From Congeria kusceri (taxonomy: Eukaryota > Mollusca > Bivalvia > Myida > Dreissenidae), in contig CM051030.1 in assembly GCA_027627225.1 (NCBI GenBank), positions 4,121,501 through 4,185,500 on the forward strand: 64,000 nt of DNA. The letters run 5' to 3'. Below, in pieces: positions 46,801 through 55,420 of this stretch (positions within the stretch are counted from its first letter, which is position 1; the number at the start of each line of letters is the position of its first letter). The position numbers were made by a program, and so were the translations under genes. Under the pieces are notes generated by a model that did not search any database, was not told the DNA's origin, and saw nothing but the letters and a program-made list of their open reading frames with translations.

Positions 46801-49800
46801 TATTTTGATCAAAGTTGATCCCCCCGAACAGATACTTTTATTTTCATCAATGTTGAGCCCCCGCACAGCTACTATTATTTTGATCAATGATTACTCCCCA
46901 CCACTGCACAGCTACTATTATTTTGATCAATGTTGATCCCTCCAGCACAGCTACTATTATTTTGAACAATGTTGATTCCCCACCAGTGAACAGCTACTAT
47001 TATTTTGATCAATGCTGATTCCTCCCGCACAGCTACTATTATTTTCATCAATGTTGATCCCCCCGCACAGATACTATTATTTTGATCAATGTTGATGCAC
47101 AGCTACAATTATTTTGATCAATGTTGAACCCCCGCAGAGCTACTATTATTTTGATCAATGTTGATCCCTCCCGCACAGCTACTATTATTTTGATCAATGT
47201 TGAACCCCCGCACAGCTACTATTATTTTGATCAATGTTGATCCCCCCGCACAGATACTATTATTTTGATCAATGTTGATCCCCCTGCACAGCTACTATTA
47301 TTTTGATAATTGTTGATCCCCCGCACAGATACTATTATTTTGATCAATGTTGATCCCCCCGCACAGCTACTATTATTTTGATCAATGTTGAACTCCCGCA
47401 CAGATAGTATTATTTTGATCAATGTTGATCCCTCCCGCACGGCTACTATTATTTTGATCAATGTTGATCCCCCGCAGAGCTACTATTATTTTGATAAATG
47501 TTGATCCCTCCCGCACAGCTACTATTATTTTGAACAATGTTTATTCCCCACCACTGCACAGCTACTTTTATTTTGATCATTGTTGATCCCCCCGCACAGC
47601 TACTATTATATTGATCAATGTTGATCCCCCCGCACAGCTACTATGATTTTGATCAATGTTGATCCCTCCGCACAGCTACTACTATTTTGATCAATGTTGA
47701 TCCCCCCACACAGCTACTATTATTTTGATCAATGTTGAACCCCCGCAAAGCTACTATTATTTTGATCAATGTTGATCCCTCCGCACAGATTCTATTATTC
47801 GGATCAATGTTGATCACCCCCCCCCCGCACAGATACTATTATTTTTATCAATGTTGATCTCCCCCCCCTCCTCGCAGCCACTCGCCGTTGAATATGGTTC
47901 CTGAATACAATATAAGACACGAGTCTTTACAGTCAACGTAATTGTTACCAATATGTAATAGACTCTACAATTTTTGTCCTTGAAAGGGATTACATTGGTG
48001 TTATGGATACTTTGGGTACCCTGCGATCGCTGTGAGGAGTTTGGCCAAAATATTCGCAGAGGTTACTTCCCCTGGAGGTCATCTTAAATACAGTGTAACA
48101 GGGGAAATGACTGTAAGTGTACTGCTAACAGTATTCTCCCCTGCTTCGCCGTTTTTACTGTCCATTAGGGGCAGTAACTGTGTTGCGCAAAATCAGCAAC
48201 CTCCGCGCAGAGATTAAACTGTGTCCCAGCATAGCTGGATTGATCCCTGCCGGCATGCCTTTCCACTAGATCTATAAATAAGACCAGACCTTCCACGTGA
48301 CCATGGTCATATCACTTGGCGCGAAACAAATTCGTGGACAAGCACATGAAAAAATGTGGACAACGTACAATCCTTGCGTTGTTATGTTTACTTTTTTTTG
48401 TATTTATTTTTGCTTTTTATTTTAACTCGTTATTTATACAGTATACCTGGACCAATAATGCAACATGTGCGTGCAATTATTATAAAACAATAATGACAAA
48501 AAAAAATTGTATAAAATAAATCTTCAATCTCCTCATAATCGTCTCCCCTGAAAACTTCCAAATCTGTAAGTTTGCTAACTAGTGGTGGCAGCGTAACTGT
48601 GAAGAGTATCAAATGGGAATTAACCGCTGTGAGGAGCTTGCAAAATCAGAAAACCTTTAAGACTGGTTTAAATTATAAAATGGTAACAATGTTAACGGTA
48701 CAGTGAAAATTGGAACCAGACTGGATACTTACCGACCATCGAGAAGAGATCCGAATGATAGACCGGTGTGGCCTTCAGGCTTGCTTTGACCCTCTTGTCG
48801 TAAAGTACACGTGACACGGCGAGACCAAAATACGCCCCAAATGCGTGGATGTACATCGACTCTCCAATATCCGTTGCCTGAAAAAATGCAAACATAAGTA
48901 TAAAACATTGCCATACATTGATAGATTAACAAGAACTATCACTGTCAATGAAGAACGCCTCCCTGGACACATTGATACTAACTCGGTAAATCATGAACAG
49001 GAATGTGAATCAATGGCATAACTAACCTACCAACATTTGAAAAACCTATATTCATCCATTGTGCTATTATTGCCCAGGTCAACCTGCCTACCAAGTCTTA
49101 TGAATCTAGGCCTACGATTTCATAGTTATCGACAAGGTTTTCCAACTATTGGTCAGCTTGACCTTGAACATTAACCCTAAGTCCCAATAGTCAATAGGGT
49201 TCCACTTCTAGTCTTAACCAGCCTATCAGTCAAGTTTCATGAACCTTGGCCTAAGGGTTCTAGTTATTCCCTAGACAAGATTTTTTGAAACTTTTGATCG
49301 ATTTCACCTTGACCTTTGACCTTAGGACCCAATAATGAATAGGAATCCACTTCTAGTCATGACTATCCTACCTACCAAACAACATAACAAGATGGCCTTA
49401 AATTGTTCACCCTGTTTAGTGATGCGATCTTATGAGCCTTGTTTCGAAATGAACATCGACTAGTAATTGAACTGACTACCAGATATAAGTTGCGATGCGG
49501 CTTTTTATGTTATTTGACACAGTGACCTATATTTCAACCCGTATGACCCAAATGTCATCAAGAATATCAAAAGCACAGATATTCAATCAGATCGGGTAAA
49601 AGATGGAGCTCCTAGAGTATTAACGAGTTGCATATTTTATTTGATCTACTGGCCTAGGTTTTCAAGCCACGTGACCCATATTGGTACTTGACCTAAATGT
49701 TCTCATATTACATAATCTTACAAAATTACAAACTGATCGGCTAAAGCAAACTCGATTTTATGGAGGACGACGATCTGACAAAGTTTGAACCTGATCGGAT

Positions 49801-52800
49801 TTATAAGTGGTTCCTAGTGCGTGTACGGTATTTCAAAAGTTGACGTAGTGCCCCACTTCAGCGCTTTTATTTGTCATTTGGACACGAATGGTAGAACATA
49901 CATGTAAGGATTACTGTAAAATCACTTTATTTCGGTGTGTTTAAATTTTACGCATTCTGGTCAAACAAATGACTTGTGTGTCATTAAATTCGAGCTTTTT
50001 TTTCATTTTCATTTATATATCGTCCCTTGAAATATAATGATGACAACTTCTGGCTTTTAAGGGACGATATTTACTAATAATCATGCGAACAAATTTTTTA
50101 TGCGGGTTGTTAAATTCGAGATCGCAAAATGCGCGAAAATTAGACAACCGCGAAATAAACCGATCGTATAGTATAGAGTATAGAAACATACGTAAAGATG
50201 TTCCGTGCAGATCCATTGGTTGATTTGGGCGATGACGATCTCAATCAACGTCATGACGAGCAGCTGAAGGGGCGTGGTCTTGCCTAGCACCGCCCCAAAC
50301 GATATCAACACGGTGGCTGCGGCGAAATCGAGGCTGATCAACCTAAAACGAGACAAGCAGCACGTTTAAAGCCCATTATGTAACTCATATATAAGTTAGA
50401 TACAGACTGCTGTGAAAAAAACAAAAACAGAGCAAATGTATGCTTTTTCGATCCTTGTGGAACTATTTGTGTTTAGTTTTCGGATCATGTATATCCACCA
50501 AAAACATTACTACTACCACTGCTACTACTGCTGCTACTACTACTGATGCTACTGCTGCTGCAACTACTACTTCTACTGCTTCTGCAATGACTACTACCAC
50601 CGTCACTACTACTACTACTACTACAACTACCAGTACTACTACTACTACTACTACTATTACTACTACTACTACTACTACTTCTACTTCTACTACTACTACA
50701 ACTACTACCACTACTACTACTACGACTACTACTGCTGCAATTGCTACTACTGCAACTACTTCAACTACTAGTGCTGCTTCTACCGCTGCTGCTGCTACTG
50801 CTGCCACTGCTGCTGCTTCTATCGCCACTACTACTTCTACAATAACACTAGCAACTGCAAAAATAAATAACAAATAACACAGTTCTTATTGCTACTTCTA
50901 GTATTGCTGCTGTTGGTATTAACAACTTCAGCTACTTATACTACTGATATTTTACGATTACAAAACAACAACAACAACAACAAAACAATACAAGTAATAA
51001 GAAGAGCTGTTTATAAAACAGGTATGCCTACTGTAGGTTAAAAGCAATCTTAAAATATCAAGTTCGGTGAAGATATATTGAAATCTGTTGGACATAGAGA
51101 GCGAAAAATTGCTTAAAAGGCTAATTTTAGATAATCCAGGGGCTATAACTCTGCTGTTTCTGGGGCGATTTGGTTGATCATCCAACTTGACTAAGATATA
51201 ATGATCTTAAACATGTTCATGTAGTTTGGTGAAGATCAGATGAAAACTGTTGGACTTAAAGAGCGGAAATGGCTATAAATGGTAACTTAAGAAATTTCAA
51301 GGGCCATAACATATGTCTCCAACCACGCACCGCCATAACTCCACCAAAATCCACATACAAATGATGTGCTGAAGATATGTACAACCAAACTTCACTTGGT
51401 ACTGATAAATTCCTGTGAAGTTTTGTCGAATTCTAGCCAGAGGCTACGGAAAAGGTATGTTATATCAATAACTTGAAAGGGCCATAACTCCACCAAAATT
51501 CTGCCGCCGACGATATGCACAAACCAGCAAAATCCGACCAGCGGGTTACGGAGAACAAGCGCAGACAAGGTCTGTTATGTTAAAAACTTCAAAGAGCCAT
51601 AACTCCACCAAAGATCCGCCGCCGACGACATGCCGAGGATATGCACAACTAGACTTTGTACTGATCAATCATGTGAAATTTCGTCAAAATCGGACCAGGA
51701 ATTAGGGAGAAAAAGTGCAATGTCTATTATGTTTAAAACTTCAAAGGGTCACAACTCCGCCAAAAACCCGCCAAAGAAGACATGCCGACGATGTGCACAA
51801 CTAGACTTGGTAATGATCAATGCTGTGACGTTTCGTCAAAATCCGACCAGGAGTTATGGAGAACAAGGGCAGACACGGTCTGTTATGTGAACAAGAGGGC
51901 CATGATGGCCCAAAACGCTCACCTGAGAACTGGTACAGATAAAGACCATACTGTTGTGACAGGTTTGAAAATTAAGGTATCTGAACAATACGCAGAGGGG
52001 GACAGGATCAATTTTGATTAAAAACATCGGTTAGTGCAATGGGCGAACTAAAGTACGAGTTGGGTAGTGGATGTGCAGTGTTTTTGCTAATGGTTCTCAA
52101 ATCATTTTTCTCGATATGCTTACCTGACCCTTTTTCATTAAGTCATTGACAATTCTGGAAAATGCAGCAACAGTAGATTTTGATGTATTTTTCGCAAACA
52201 GTTTTGGAGAACTAATTGCAATGTGATAATTGCGATGGCTGTGCTATAAGGTAAAGTTTGGCCTTTTGGGGGATAATTTTCTGTCCAATGATGATAAATG
52301 ATATTAATGCAGGCTCTGAAGACATCAATGTTGCATGTACAAATAACTGCATGCAAGACTTGGAACTGTTGGAAATCAAATTGTATCAATCAATTGTTAT
52401 GGTCATGCGCAAACTGTGTAAGTTTGGTCATCATTGAATCAAAAATCGTGTGTGCAAGCAAATCATGGACAACTTGTTGATGTTTTTTTTCCAAACACAA
52501 GGGGCAATAGCTCTGGTGTTTCTGGCCAGGTCATGTTTTATTCGACTTCACATGTAGTCTTACGTTCATAGACAAACTGTACACGATTGGTGAAGATTGG
52601 ATGAAAAAAGAAGCCTCTATCCTGAATAATGTCCATTTTTGCATATTTTTTCACAAACAAAGAGCAATAACTCTGTTGTTTCTGGTCCGATCTTTCTTAT
52701 ATTCGACTTCTACTTTAATATTATGGTCACAGACAACTGTGCAAGATTTAGTGAAGATTGGATGGAAAATAAAGTCTCTATCCTGAATAATGTCCATTTT

Positions 52801-54125
52801 TGCAATATCTTTCACAAACAAAGGGCAATAACTCTAGTGTTTCTGGTCCGATCTTGCTTATATTAGTTTTTAACTGTAACCTCATGGTAATAGACAAACT
52901 GTGCAAGATTGGTGAAGATTGGATGAAAAATGAAGTCTCTATCCTGAATGATGTCCATTTTGTATATTTTTTTAATAAACAAAGGGGAATAACTCTGATG
53001 TTTGAATCTGGCCCATTTTTGGCGTCTGATGAGATCTGATGGTCATACACAAACTGTGAATTTGTGCACTTTTTGCATGAAAAAGGGGTGTTACTGGTGT
53101 GATCTGACCCAATAACAATCCCATCCGAGATTTTATGGTCATACACAAACTGTGCAAGTTAGTTCAAGATTGAATAAAAAATGTAGTCTTTATCGCGATA
53201 ACGGTCCAAATTGTTGACGGCATACGGACAACGAACGACGCCGGAGAGGTCCCCTATACCAACAGCTCACCGAGCACTTCGTGCTCAGGTGAGCTAAAAA
53301 CTTCAAAGGACCCTAACTCCGATAAAAATCCGCTGACGACGACATGCCGACTATATGCACAATTAGAGTTGGTACTGATAAATCCTGTAAAGTTTCGTCA
53401 AAATCTCACCTGGAGTAACGAAGAACACGCGCAGACAATGTCTGTTATGTGAAAAACTTCAAAGGACCATAACTCCGCGAACAAATCCGCCGACGACAAC
53501 ATGCCGACGATAGCCACAACTAGACTTGGTACTGATCAATCCTGTGGATGTTCGTCAAAATCGGACCAGGGGTTATAGAGAAGAAGCGCAGACAGGAGCT
53601 GTTATGTGAAAAACTTCAAAGGGTCATAACTCCGCAAAGAATCCACCGACGACGATATGTCGACGATATGCACAACAAGACTTTGTACTGATCAATCCTG
53701 TAAAGTTTAGTCAAAATCGGACCAGGGGTTACGGAGACAAAACATTTTCTCAGGAGTCAAAGCATCCATCCATCCGTCCATCTATCCATCAATCCAGACA
53801 TTCAGACATCCATCCATACAACTTTCCAGCACAAAATTAATGTCTCACTACATGGGGGGGAGACATAACAAGTTCCCCAACTTAAGTCACTTCAATTGTA
53901 AAATGGCTACCATTATACGAACGACAACTCACTCGTTCGCGAGTGCGTCATATCTGTCTCCCTTGAATACTCGATAGCGGGTAAATCCCCGGATGAGGAT
54001 AGCCCATTGCACAGCAATGGACGCTAGGAAGAAGTTAATGCCGACCGCTGTGTAACCATAGCGACTGAGGAAGGTCATCAAGAACCCGAAGCCGATGAAG
54101 ATCATCACGTGGACATCTTGAATCG
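31710..54125 (-). CDS. Rh-type ammonium transporter (Rh glycoprotein family), exons 2-9
   Basis: Eight minus-strand exons, all with GT-AG splice sites and matching phases: 54125-53933, 50342-50192, 48877-48733, 44408-44245, 39647-39510, 38812-38679, 38163-38036 and 31843-31710. They encode about 394 residues ending in TAA. The family forms trimeric plasma-membrane channels for NH3/NH4+ (and probably CO2), used in molluscs for nitrogen excretion. Both pore histidines of the family are present (IHAFGAYFG in exon 4; NLHGMPAIL in exon 7), with the conserved Asp in ATDIGES. Exon sizes 151, 138 and 134 match, as I recall, those of vertebrate RH genes, supporting the family call. Exon 1 (start Met, first membrane span, about 60 residues) was not found. 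Introns are repeat-loaded. Symbol left blank because Rh subtype cannot be decided. Confidence 0.93.
31845..32995 (-). repeat. Intronic tandem array built from the exon-9 acceptor junction
   Basis: About 15 diverged copies (spacing about 50-90 nt) of a unit that in the sense direction carries a TGCTGAC-like branch region, TATATTTCCCAG acceptor, then the first ~35-45 nt of exon 9 (GTTTTATCATGAAGTTGCC... GATCAGGATC), then TTAAGACAGCACATG-type intron filler on the complement. AG dinucleotides at the position of the true acceptor remain at about 32000, 32247, 32330, 32412, 32587, 32666, 32722, 32778 and 32869. Other copies have lost it. The copy with AG at 32331-32330 would read [12 protein letters not shown] and stop. 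Confidence 0.88.
33000..33276 (-). repeat. Donor-junction-like short-unit array, distal part
   Basis: Units of about 25-30 nt (GCGATGACGCAATGTTATG) mixed with words resembling the exon-8 end plus donor: complement reads ATCATCACCG|GTTAGC (GT at 33003-33002) and ATCATTACCG|GTATTG (GT at 33179-33178). It is the same array as 37720-38035, separated from it by the 33277-37694 element. Confidence 0.6.
33616..34015 (+). repeat. Long direct repeat, left copy
   Basis: 400 nt starting TTAGATAATAAACACA and ending TTTGCGCATGCGTAAC. It aligns collinearly with 37132-37547 with roughly 90% identity by eye. It does not begin TG or end CA, so it is not a standard LTR. The GCGCATGCG word near its end is NRF1-like and lies about 50 nt before the HNH ATG, so it may act as a promoter; that is inference. 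Confidence 0.85.
34062..34425 (+). pseudogene. HNH / His-Me-finger homing-endonuclease-like protein, one frameshift
   Basis: ATG at 34062 ([20 protein letters not shown]) opens a frame with [10 protein letters not shown] and HYVHHVVFQ. It ends at TGA 34260-34262, but the neighbouring frame continues at once with [39 protein letters not shown] and [12 protein letters not shown]. The S-H-L-C-H-N...C-N-P.H-L block is the zinc-coordinating/HNH core of the His-Me finger 'zinc-binding loop' family, about 120 residues in all. It would cut DNA if intact. One base change restores register, so decay is recent. Its orientation is convergent with the transposase remnant. Confidence 0.75.
34648..36456 (-). 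pseudogene. Mutator-like transposase remnant
   Basis: Fragments in order: [20 protein letters not shown] (36456), [20 protein letters not shown] (about 36050), [55 protein letters not shown], then [12 protein letters not shown] (about 35520), [20 protein letters not shown] and [20 protein letters not shown] (35010). The H-C-x-A-N and Y-x-GDGD-x-x-S blocks match the 'Mutator-like transposase' domain found in many invertebrate repeats; the GDGD Asp would be one of the DDE residues. Stops and frame changes occur near 36310, 35900, 35450 and 35010, so it is dead. Confidence 0.72.
37132..37547 (+). repeat. Long direct repeat, right copy
   Basis: 416 nt, same start and end words as the left copy. 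It carries a short extra stretch (CCAACGATGTATGG, near 37436) absent from the left copy. Confidence 0.85.
37720..38035 (-). repeat. Short-unit array abutting the exon-8 donor, proximal part
   Basis: About ten units of GCGATGACGCAATGTTATGC type, 24-31 nt, run up to the donor itself. One unit reads on the complement CACTGCGC|GTAAGC (GT at 37772-37771), a degenerate match to the exon-8 end. The last unit (GTTATGCATTAGTGACCTCA) joins the real donor without a spacer. Confidence 0.7.
38036..38163 (-). CDS. Rh transporter exon 8
   Basis: 128 nt, acceptor CTTTCCCCGCAG, donor GTAAGT. The peptide [20 protein letters not shown] is followed by [20 protein letters not shown], the last membrane span. Degenerate copies of its 3' junction occur in the adjacent intronic array. 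Confidence 0.92.
38345..38415 (-). mobile_element. tRNA-like SINE head
   Basis: The complement reads GGCATAGTGATTAGTGCATC (A-box-like) then GATCGTAGGTTTGAGTCCTG (B-box-like), about 45 nt apart as in tRNA promoters. It lies in an Rh intron. No body was recognised. Confidence 0.5.
38612..38676. repeat. Dispersed repeat end abutting the exon-7 donor
   Basis: GGGTAGCCAGCGAGAGGTGA, then ACAAACAGGATTTTATTTTA and GGCCCTA, match the right end of the repeat at 29850-29930 (GGGTAGGTAGCGGGAGGGAA, AATATTTTATTGTAGGCCTA). The match reaches the first few intron bases of exon 7. Confidence 0.5.
38679..38812 (-). CDS. Rh transporter exon 7 (second pore histidine)
   Basis: 134 nt, acceptor TTGTTTCAG, donor [26 protein letters not shown] contains the second pore histidine and the CGV.NLHG signature. 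The donor directly abuts a dispersed repeat. Confidence 0.95.
38850..38965 (+). mobile_element. SINE fragment (same family as 6355-6495)
   Basis: ATGGCGTCCGCCTTGCGATC then GGGAGGTTAGATGACGAAG and later AAGTACTGGTTCTACCCGTA. Opposite orientation to the 6.4-kb copy. Confidence 0.5.
39130..39480. repeat. CA/CG-rich low-complexity tract
   Basis: Irregular ACACGCAC, GCGCAC and ACACACG words over 350 nt in the intron between exons 6 and 7, ending just before the exon-6 donor. No regular unit. Confidence 0.8.
39510..39647 (-). CDS. Rh transporter exon 6
   Basis: 138 nt, acceptor CTTTTCCAG, donor GTGAGT, phase 0 at both ends. [20 protein letters not shown] then [20 protein letters not shown]: pore-lining span with the GGVAVGT block. 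Confidence 0.95.
39780..40562 (+). repeat. ~120-190-bp unit array ending in a GC hairpin
   Basis: Four to five diverged units share AATATTGAAGAA(C/A)GAGTTAT, TGCACTTC(C/A)T(A/C)TCAAC and CTCCGCACAAGAAA. The right end has ACGGACGGACGAACAGAC then TATGCCCCCGAAG...CTTCAGGGGGTGCATAA. Confidence 0.65.
40812..41720 (+). repeat. ~135-145-bp tandem array, third copy of the family
   Basis: It starts ACAAGAAATGTGGAAATTCC (compare 27220 and 11595) and has about six units with CATATGCAATCCCAAGC, GGTATCTA(C/T)(A/G)TATGA and TTAAAATATCTCAATGC. It ends GAGTTAGAGAGTGGAAAC. Confidence 0.75.
41721..42180 (+). repeat. ~140-bp tandem array, second type
   Basis: Three units share GGGGCCATAACTCTGTCAAA, TTTGTAACCAAAGT and TTGAATATGTCA(C/A)GCCAT. 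A chance plus-strand frame spans two units. Confidence 0.75.
42222..44244. mobile_element. hAT-like element at the exon-5 splice donor, with 8-bp target duplication
   Basis: Inverted ends TAGGGATGGGACCGAAT (42230-42246) and the exact complement (44220-44236) enclose 2.0 kb. Flanking 8-mers are CTTCTTAC (42222-42229) and ATTTTTAC (44237-44244), matching at six of eight. An 8-bp duplication and TAGGGATG ends are typical of hAT elements. Subterminal ATATTCGAATA palindromes occur near both ends. On the minus strand the right 8-mer is GTAAAAAT, which is the exon-5 donor. No hAT transposase; a LINE fragment fills the centre. Confidence 0.8.
42735..43790 (-). mobile_element. 5'-truncated LINE (3' end of reverse transcriptase ORF) nested in the hAT-like element
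   Basis: A 282-codon open frame (43755-42910, open further up to about 43790) reads [20 protein letters not shown] then [44 protein letters not shown] and a Cys/His motif [20 protein letters not shown]. This is the region after the polymerase core in a widespread invertebrate LINE type. A short tail ends with CCAATAAACGAAACG near 42740. A related copy is at 62.8-64.0 kb. The polymerase core is absent. Confidence 0.82.
44245..44408 (-). CDS. Rh transporter exon 5
   Basis: 164 nt, acceptor TTGTATCAAG, donor [23 protein letters not shown] and [20 protein letters not shown] are the classic Rh blocks. The donor is the 8-bp target duplication of a hAT-like element that starts at the ninth intron base (see that entry). 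The acceptor end is CAAG, with a minisatellite starting about 20 nt upstream in the intron. Confidence 0.95.
44425..47880. repeat. Large minisatellite, 36-44-bp units, in the intron before exon 5
   Basis: About 80 copies of GCACAGCTACTATTATTTTG then ATCAATGTTGATCCCCCC, with a longer variant carrying CCCCACCACTGCACAG. Units contain the TTGATCAA palindrome. Larger repeats are superimposed: blocks near 45208 and 45405 are 197 nt apart, and the block 45868-46153 recurs at 46651-46936 (783 nt). The many 60-95-codon frames on either strand are artefacts. Confidence 0.95.
47888..47926 (-). other. Second copy of the exon-5 acceptor junction
   Basis: The complement reads TTGTATTCAG|GAACCATATT then CAACGGCG, matching the true junction (TTGTATCAAG|GAACCATATTC, at 44408) across the splice site; AACGGCG also occurs further inside exon 5. 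The AG is at 47902-47901. It lies at the far end of the minisatellite. Confidence 0.7.
47927..48730. other. No coding feature; Rh intron sequence
   Basis: Unique-looking intron sequence with a few short frames. Nothing recognised. Confidence 0.45.
48733..48877 (-). CDS. Rh transporter exon 4 (first pore histidine)
   Basis: 145 nt, acceptor TTTTTTCAG, donor [26 protein letters not shown] holds the conserved Asp and the first of the two pore histidines. The following [20 protein letters not shown] is the variable loop between membrane spans. Confidence 0.95.
49015..49840 (+). repeat. Diverged tandem repeats in the intron between exons 3 and 4
   Basis: Two ~160-bp units (TTGACCTTGAACATTAACC / TTGACCTTTGACCTTAGGAC, CCACTTCTAGTC) followed by units akin to the 6633-7350 family (CACGTGACCCATATTGGTAC). 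No coding. Confidence 0.55.
50017..50070. repeat. Short inverted repeat, 12-bp arms
   Basis: ATATCGTCCCTT (50017-50028) and AAGGGACGATAT (50059-50070) are exact complements with a 30-nt loop. It lies about 120 nt inside the intron from the exon-3 donor. Confidence 0.8.
50192..50342 (-). CDS. Rh transporter exon 3
   Basis: 151 nt, acceptor CGTTTTAG, donor GTATGT. The peptide [20 protein letters not shown] then [16 protein letters not shown] covers two membrane spans; the SFGAVLGK block is diagnostic of Rh proteins. Phase 0 at its 3' end. Confidence 0.94.
50495..50870. repeat. ACT/CTG trinucleotide microsatellite
   Basis: About 125 triplets, mostly ACT with GCT, TCT and CAA variants, giving a Thr/Ala-rich plus frame and a Val/Ala-rich minus frame of about 140 codons. 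Neither resembles a protein. Confidence 0.95.
51290..51888 (+). repeat. ~139-bp tandem array, left part
   Basis: Units carry AACTTCAAAGGGCCATAACT, CCACAACTAGACTTGGTACT, GTCAAAATC(C/G)GACCAG and CAGACA(A/C)GGTCTGTTATGT. It continues after the inserted element at 53300. Confidence 0.8.
51889..53299 (+). mobile_element. 'gagggccatgatggccc' repeat element, copy B, inserted in an array
   Basis: It starts ACAAGAGGGCCATGATGGCC and ends CGTGCTCAGGTGAGCTAAA. It interrupts an array unit: TGTTATGTGA lies to the left and AAAACTTCAAAG to the right, which are contiguous in intact units. The interior matches copy A at 24957-26229. Confidence 0.8.
53300..53870 (+). repeat. ~139-bp tandem array, right part
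   Basis: Three further units of the array, then a CATCCATCCATCCGTCC-type stretch and a terminal TACATGGGGGGGAGACATAA. It ends about 60 nt from the exon-2 donor. Confidence 0.75.
53933..54125 (-). CDS. Rh transporter exon 2 (first visible)
   Basis: 193 nt between TTCTTTCAG and GTGAGT. The peptide begins [20 protein letters not shown], the strongly conserved family block that follows the extracellular loop, then [20 protein letters not shown], a further membrane span. It begins in phase 1 (needs one base from exon 1) and ends with two bases over. Confidence 0.93.
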
Positions 54126-54259
54126 CTGAAAGAATATTTATAACCTTATAACCTCTAAAGTACAGGTAGAACAAATTAAAACCAAAATAAAAGTATATTA
54201 TGCTTTGTTCTTAATGAAAAACAATAAACAGATACATGTACATATAATAAACAGACAAA

Positions 54260-55080
54260 AACATATTCAAAACACATGTTGTTGTAAGCGGTGTTGGTGC
54301 TCGACAAAACGGTAAAATCTAGTTAACCAAGAAATAGCCCATTTTAATTATTTTAAGTCAAAATTAGGTCAAGGTCAAAGTGAGGTTGGGTGATATGGGT
54401 GGATTGAGAACGGTCATAAGCAACAATTGTATAAGTATCCAAGTGTTGATGCTTGAGAAGAGATTAGGCCAAAAAAGTTAATTGTTGGTTTCCGCTTACG
54501 TCTCAAACAATATTCTGTTTGATAAACACACATGCACCAGGTTGGTGCTGGATAGCCCATTTCTTAGTCCAAATTAGGTCAAGGTCAAGGTCAAGGTGAG
54601 GTTGGATGATATGGGTGGATTGGGGATAGTCATATGCAACAACTGTGTAAATATCCAAGTGTGGCAGCAAGCGGTTTTGGTGTTAGACGAAACGGTAAAA
54701 TCTAGTTAACCAAGAAACAGCCCATTTGAATTATTCTAAGGGCAAATTAGGTCAAGGTCAAAGAGAGGCTGGGTGATATGGGTGGATTGGGAGCGGTCAT
54801 AAGTAACAACTGTGTAAATATCCAAGTGTTGTCGCAAGCGGTGTTGGCGCTAGACGAAACGGTAAAATCTAGTTAACCAAGAAACAGCCCATTTGAATTA
54901 TTCTCAGTGCAAATTAGGTCAATGTCAATGTCAAAGTGAGAGTGGGTAATATGGAGGATAGGGAATGGTCATTGGTGCTAGACGAAACGGTAAAATCTAC
55001 TTAACCTTGTAACGGACGGAAGGACGGACGGATGGATGGACGGACGGACGGACGGACGGACAGGACAATCACTATATGCA
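54260..55080 (+). mobile_element. Pearl-like short element, copies 4 (tandem, partial)
   Basis: A partial unit, then a fresh start at about 54507 (CTGTTTGATAAACACACATG), three internal units and an ACGGACGG tract (55013-55066). The right end is cut by the repeat starting at 55085. It lies upstream of Rh exon 2, in intron or 5' flank. Confidence 0.65.
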
Positions 55081-55084
55081 TAGC

Positions 55085-55420
55085 AATATAGAGGTGGGGG
55101 GAAAAAAAAGAACTTTTTTTAATTAACTTTTTTTCTTCGCAGCATATTCATCACACAGTTTATGTATATTGGACTGCATTGTAAAATGTTTAAATGCCTC
55201 CCATCAACGAAACGGTACCATTTATAAATAAGGTAATAGAAAACGACATTTCTGGCTAACAAACTTATACAATTAACAAAAACTGCTCTTTTTACCGGAA
55301 GATTGAAAAAGGTAATGATTGATAGGCAAAAAAATAATTTTAGGGTCGGCGGATAAAATTACGGGGGTGGATAGGGGTCGGGCAAGCTGAAACCAACACA
55401 ACTTTTTTACGCTTGATGGG
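55085..55420 (+). repeat. Dispersed repeat, copy 2 (of 9880-10300)
   Basis: Shares TATATTGGACTGCAT, AAAATGTTTAAATGCCTCCC and a G-rich end with copy 1. It replaces the usual hairpin end of the pearl-like element just before it. Confidence 0.65.

Noticed and set aside
44654..47461. Many 60-95-codon frames reading [13 protein letters not shown] or similar
   Set aside because: Artefacts of the 38-bp minisatellite; the frames follow the unit and shift with every indel.
44525..47880. CRISPR-like array
   Set aside because: Units are contiguous variants with no unique spacers, in an intron of an animal gene.
50440..50877. 145-codon Thr/Ala-rich frame and 136-codon Val/Ala-rich frame on the other strand
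   Set aside because: Trinucleotide microsatellite in an Rh intron; no protein signature outside the triplet run.
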